Of a DNA stretch of 64,000 nucleotides, positions 61,601 through 64,000 are shown one piece after another. The stretch lies in NCBI GenBank assembly GCA_018894105.1, contig CM032131.1, forward strand, positions 1,700,501 through 1,764,500, written 5' to 3'. The stretch's first letter is position 1. Every line of letters starts with the position of its first letter. The stretch is from Jacaranda mimosifolia (taxonomy: Eukaryota > Streptophyta > Magnoliopsida > Lamiales > Bignoniaceae). The position numbers and the translations under genes are program-made. The notes beneath the pieces were generated by a model. The model made no database searches and was not told the origin of the DNA. It worked only from the letters and a program-made list of their open reading frames with translations.

Positions 61601-62476
61601 AATCTCATTACAAAGAGCTAATCCTTCCTGAATACAAGTTCCTATTAACTTGCCATATGTAAATTTACTATAGTCTATATTAGACTCATTTTGCCTAAGG
61701 TTTTTTCTAACTCTTTCGGCAAACAAAGAGGGCAATCCATCTATAAATTTGGATTTCCAATGGTCACTATTTGACTCAGGAAGCTCCATAACTCTAGAAA
61801 GAAAGATGTCCTTATACCACCTAAAAGATGTAAGACTCTGACATTTTAAACCATTTAATAAAGTTCTAATATGTTCAGAGTTTTTAGTATATCTACCAGT
61901 AAAATGTTCTATGATAGTAACAATCAAAGTATAAACAGCATTCTCAGTATTATTATTGGTTCCTTCCTGTTTAACACTATTAAGAATTTCCTCTTTACTA
62001 TTCAGAGAAAGATAATTATCCCACCAACCTTTAAGTTGGCCCGTAAAACCTGCAATAATCATTTTTGCAACAGTATTATCACTATTACCATTAGTCTTGC
62101 AAATAGTACAATACATCAACATACGATGCACCAAATTATAAATATGACGTTCAGTAAAACCATCCAAATTCCATTCATAGATGCTTTTACCATTATAAGA
62201 ATTATTAAGAACTAAATCTTGTTCTTCATGCAACATATCTTGTGGTGTAGGCCTAGGATAATAATAAGTTCTCATTGTTGGCCTATCTGCATAATTCTGA
62301 ATTTTATTAATCTCTTCGCTAACTTTTTTATTATAATCACTCTCATCTAACTCTTTATCAAGAGTAGAAATTCTAAATTCAGCAAATTTCTTAGTTATTA
62401 CTTTTTCTAATTCAGGTAAACAGTCCCAATCATGTAATGCTGTGATTAACCGCCTGATCTGTGGCCCCCCTTTCAT
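58670..62476 (-). CDS. Pararetroviral Gag-Pol-type polyprotein
   Basis: An uninterrupted ORF of 1,268 residues from ATG 62,476. Domains in order: a gag/coat-like region with FTGQLKGWWDNYL near residue 145; a basic Lys/Arg-rich stretch (~335-380); a zinc knuckle CYKCEKVGHYANKC (~384-397); an acidic Ser-rich region and a coiled coil (~560-600); an aspartic protease with IALIDSGADLNC (~647); RT with FDLKSGYWQIQIAE (~927) and the catalytic YIDDILVFS (~992); RNase H with ETDASDIGYGG (~1139). No integrase follows, as expected for Caulimoviridae. It would package and reverse-transcribe the viral RNA. The ORF overlaps the next by 4 bp. An intact ORF of this size suggests young integration or recent purifying selection. 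Expression of an endogenous copy is not shown by the sequence. Confidence 0.93.
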   Translation of the reverse strand: MKGGPQIRRLITALHDWDCLPELEKVITKKFAEFRISTLDKELDESDYNKKVSEEINKIQNYADRPTMRTYYYPRPTPQDMLHEEQDLVLNNSYNGKSIYEWNLDGFTERHIYNLVHRMLMYCTICKTNGNSDNTVAKMIIAGFTGQLKGWWDNYLSLNSKEEILNSVKQEGTNNNTENAVYTLIVTIIEHFTGRYTKNSEHIRTLLNGLKCQSLTSFRWYKDIFLSRVMELPESNSDHWKSKFIDGLPSLFAERVRKNLRQNESNIDYSKFTYGKLIGTCIQEGLALCNEIKLNQQIKRNNITERKQLGQFCGQFGMENPKQVNNSKPQKHDNESYRKKSRKKTHKQTREKQKEKMRRYRESGNYREPRPSNRTIRKKFQKYGACYKCEKVGHYANKCRMRERINSLEIDDNLKDILYKLMLESDDDIDSAFFDKINECVDSSSSECDPCKEGLSCDNIASDSSKSDNDEMYNLISQFSELNVLSNYNTIEFLKMIKDPILRSKIIDEMENIPSSSSPSPTSSSFQNNILRDNDPYSMSEVYKILESRNKTRSPTNVIDLKKEVDNLKREIIDLKRNNNSLEERIKRLEISQGKQIVPQIDNMFNFPESITNNIQSDDFLNKLEMVTSQKWLVKIKLLISNNFSKELIALIDSGADLNCIQEGLIPTRYFEKTTHILRTANSEKLDISYKLSKAFICKNKICIPNSFLLVKNISNQIILGTPFLKKIYPLKMVDKNGLIGIYNNNEIYFEFIVEPFSRILNNIEEVLKAKTNHINFLKQEIVSLDIDNQLEKPKLKEKINFLENQFALSVCNEHPNAFWNRKKHIIDLPYDDNFDGNIPTKARPCQMNSEYLNYCKKEIESLLQKSLIRPTKSAWSCTAFYVNKHSEQERGAPRLVINYKPLNKVLKWIKYPIPNKKDLLDRLFDANIFSKFDLKSGYWQIQIAEKDKFKTAFNVPFGQYEWNVMHFGLKNAPSEFQKIMNDIFNPFNNFIIVYIDDILVFSNTIENHFKHLNIFKTAIINSGLVISKPKMVLFQTKIKFLGHFIEKGKIVPINRSIEFASKFPDRITDKTQLQRFLGSLNYISPYYKNLAQDTALLYDRLKKIPKPWSESHTNAIIKIKEKVNKLPCLMLSNSNWEKIVETDASDIGYGGILTQIDPNSKQEILVRFCSGKWNDSQKNYATVAKEIFVIVKCVLKFQDDLYNQFFIVKTDCQAAQFMFNKDFKHNVSKQMFARWQAYLAPFNFKIIYKKGSDNSLPDFLTREFLQG

Positions 62477-62493
62477 AAGATCCAGTGCACAGA

Positions 62494-62510
62494 TGGTATC
62501 GGAGCCATGG
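62494..62510 (+). other. tRNA-Met primer-binding site
   Basis: TGGTATCGGAGCCATGG matches the initiator tRNA-Met type PBS with a single change (G where the usual site has A after TGGTATC). In caulimovirids this marks the origin of minus-strand synthesis and nucleotide 1 of the genome map. It is oriented with the movement-protein ORF and lies 18 bases from the start codon of the opposing polyprotein ORF. Confidence 0.85.
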
Positions 62511-62559
62511 GTGTATAGGGAATATTTAATGATTGCATGTTTAACACTTTTTAAAAAAA

Positions 62560-63651
62560 ATGAATTTTCTTAAAGGAAAATCTAGTAATATTAAGAACAG
62601 TACTATGGAGGAAATAGATCTTCCAGTTAATATTGAACTTCTTAATAAATGGATCATTCCAAAAGTGGATCCAAAACTTATTTATCAATATGGAACATTT
62701 GAGAAAATAGGTCTCAAACAGGTGGTAAAAACTACTGAAGAAACAATTCCTATTTCTAAAGATGATATTACTTTACAACTTTTTCATAGATCTGATATTG
62801 ATAAATATAGATCTGTTGATTATAGATTTATTCATATTGGTTTAATACAGATAGCTTTTAAACCGCTTACTCTTGATAATCTTCCTGATAGTTTTGTTGC
62901 TATCTTGCGTGATGCTTGTAATTTAAATTGGAAGCACTCAATTATGGGTGTGATACAATCAAGTTTGGCTCATGGCCCTGTTTATTTTAATGTTTATCCA
63001 AATTTGCAATTATCATTAACTGATGTTAATATTTTACATGCTTTAACTTTAAATGTAAAGTTGCATGGTTATAATTATATGCTTAATACTGAAACAATAA
63101 GTATTACTTATCGTATTTATTATAAGCCTCTGTACACATTGAATCCTATGTATAAAATGATTAATAGTAATAAAAATGAAACAATTTTAATTGAAACCAA
63201 TTTTTGTAAATCCCATATTACCACTAGGAAACCAATAAAATGGGATGATGTTAAATTTCCTGAAAATTGGATGATGGAAAATGTTGTTCCTATTCAACCA
63301 GTAATACAAACTAAATTAAGTAAGGTTATTCAAACCCCAGATGGAAATGTTTTAATTGAGTTTAAACAACCTAGTAATAATAGGTTAAAATCAAGTAGAT
63401 CTCATAGATCTTCTTCTTATTCTTCATTTTCTGTATTTGATCCTCTTGATTATAATGTTGAAAGTCTTGAAATGTCTAGAGCTTCAACATCCAGAGTTAG
63501 GGATAATAATTCAGAAACTAGATTTGGTAAATTAAAAATTTCTTCTGATAATATTGTTCATGGTATTCCTGCTACTGATAATAATAGTGAGGAGTCTATG
63601 GAACCAACTGAATCCGATATGGATTTTTCTGTGAGAAATACTCGCATATAA
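62560..63651 (+). CDS. Viral movement protein (30K superfamily, Caulimoviridae type)
   Basis: An intact 363-residue ORF. It opens with MNFLKGKSSNIKN. The central part (residues ~85-220) carries the pattern of the viral movement-protein family: YRFIHIGLIQIAFKPL, LRDACNLNW, VYFNVYPNLQLSLTDVN and ISITYRIYYKPL. The C-terminus is Ser- and acid-rich and probably disordered. Such proteins modify plasmodesmata so that virus can pass between cells. It is the first ORF after the PBS, as in other caulimovirids, and ends 13 bases before the next ORF. No stops or frameshifts are seen. The A+T-rich codon use matches the polyprotein. Confidence 0.9.
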   Translation: MNFLKGKSSNIKNSTMEEIDLPVNIELLNKWIIPKVDPKLIYQYGTFEKIGLKQVVKTTEETIPISKDDITLQLFHRSDIDKYRSVDYRFIHIGLIQIAFKPLTLDNLPDSFVAILRDACNLNWKHSIMGVIQSSLAHGPVYFNVYPNLQLSLTDVNILHALTLNVKLHGYNYMLNTETISITYRIYYKPLYTLNPMYKMINSNKNETILIETNFCKSHITTRKPIKWDDVKFPENWMMENVVPIQPVIQTKLSKVIQTPDGNVLIEFKQPSNNRLKSSRSHRSSSYSSFSVFDPLDYNVESLEMSRASTSRVRDNNSETRFGKLKISSDNIVHGIPATDNNSEESMEPTESDMDFSVRNTRI

Positions 63652-63664
63652 TAAATTGTTTTTA

Positions 63665-64000
63665 ATGAATCAAAACAAACTTGATTTTTCTAAAGGTTCT
63701 TATAATAGAAAACTTATTCAACTTGAGTTTAATAAAGATCGTTGGATTTTATTTAGAAAATGGTTTTTTGATAATTTTAATAAAGATCAACAAAATTATT
63801 TTCAAACAGAATTTTATAAATTTGTAGAAGAAAAGAATCAAATTATACCTTTTGTTCCTTGGTTTTTGGTTAATTATATTGAACCTCAAATTTCTGTTCT
63901 TGAAAGAACTTATGTTTATGATAATGGTAGGAAAGAAAAATATGTTTTTCCTCCACAAGATTCTTTTGTTATTGAAGGAAATAATAAATTTTCTTTTGTA
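63665..64000 (+). CDS. Partial viral ORF following the movement protein
   Basis: An ATG at 63,665 opens a frame of 112 codons that is still open at the window edge. It is rich in Phe, Tyr, Lys and Asn (RKWFFDNFNKDQQN, IPFVPWFLVNYIEP), with no motif I can name. Spacing of 13 bases from the upstream stop fits polycistronic viral organisation. Style and composition recall the ORF at 57,216-58,673, but no clear alignment is visible in the part available. Confidence 0.75.
   Translation, partial: MNQNKLDFSKGSYNRKLIQLEFNKDRWILFRKWFFDNFNKDQQNYFQTEFYKFVEEKNQIIPFVPWFLVNYIEPQISVLERTYVYDNGRKEKYVFPPQDSFVIEGNNKFSFV

Larger units (their letters stand above)
56425..64000. mobile_element. Endogenous pararetrovirus locus (Caulimoviridae), rearranged
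   Basis: The locus combines a gag-protease-RT-RNase H polyprotein without integrase, a 30K-type movement protein, further viral ORFs and a tRNA-Met primer site. This set defines the plant pararetroviruses. The polyprotein and its downstream ORF read on the minus strand, while the movement protein and the next ORF read on the plus strand. All ORFs of a circular caulimovirid genome lie on one strand, so this is a head-to-head rearrangement or two inverted copies. The genus cannot be assigned by eye. The locus continues beyond the right edge. Confidence 0.9.

Noticed and set aside
57216..62476. Interpretation as a Ty3/Gypsy LTR retrotransposon
   Set aside because: There is no integrase and no LTR pair, while a 30K movement protein and a tRNA-Met primer site are present, which fits Caulimoviridae.

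Overview
The window is nuclear DNA of a flowering plant, most probably a eudicot. It has multi-exon and intron-poor nuclear genes, AT-rich intergenic DNA full of nested transposons, pentatricopeptide-repeat (PPR) genes and an endogenous plant pararetrovirus. There are no bacterial-style operons. I could not determine the species.

Layout. (1) 1-2.9 kb holds no gene that I recognise. (2) 3.1-23.7 kb is a nest of transposons. A ~1 kb sequence is tandemly duplicated. Its first copy was hit by a Mutator-like element (MULE, 4,597-20,056, with a decayed MuDR transposase), which was itself hit by a Ty3/Gypsy retrotransposon of Tat type (9,114-19,644, minus strand, TSD AGTTA). The same copy also took a PIF/Harbinger-like element (20,165-21,214, TSD TAA). 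The second copy (22,097-23,103) is a natural empty site for both insertions. The retrotransposon carries gag, protease, RT, two RNase H domains and integrase, all decayed, plus an extra gene on the opposite strand with its own TATA box. (3) 24.3-27.6 kb is a large PPR gene with one frameshift. (4) 31.6-41.4 kb is a 13-exon minus-strand gene for a two-EH-domain endocytic protein (AtEH/Pan1 family, TPLATE complex). Its exon phases close exactly to 1,062 codons plus stop. (5) 44.2-45.0 kb is a young, internally deleted hAT element. (6) 46.4-48.0 kb is a second, intact, intronless PPR gene. (7) 48.3-54.8 kb holds a 462-bp tandem duplication, then a ~5.6 kb element with terminal inverted repeats. 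Its interior is several different tandem arrays that share a GTAC-centred motif.

(8) 56.4 kb to the window end is an endogenous Caulimoviridae locus. A gag-pol-like polyprotein (zinc knuckle, aspartic protease, RT, RNase H, no integrase) and a downstream ORF lie on the minus strand. A movement-protein ORF and the start of another ORF lie on the plus strand. The two halves meet head to head at a tRNA-Met primer-binding site, which suggests a rearranged integration.

The host genes are independent: two organelle RNA-processing PPR candidates and one endocytosis gene. The transposable elements interact only through nesting. The best items for a second look are the GTAC-array element, the head-to-head viral locus with promoter-proximal palindromes, the antisense gene in the Tat element, and the duplicated empty site that dates the nest. 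Exon boundaries and repeats were read by eye; no similarity search was run.
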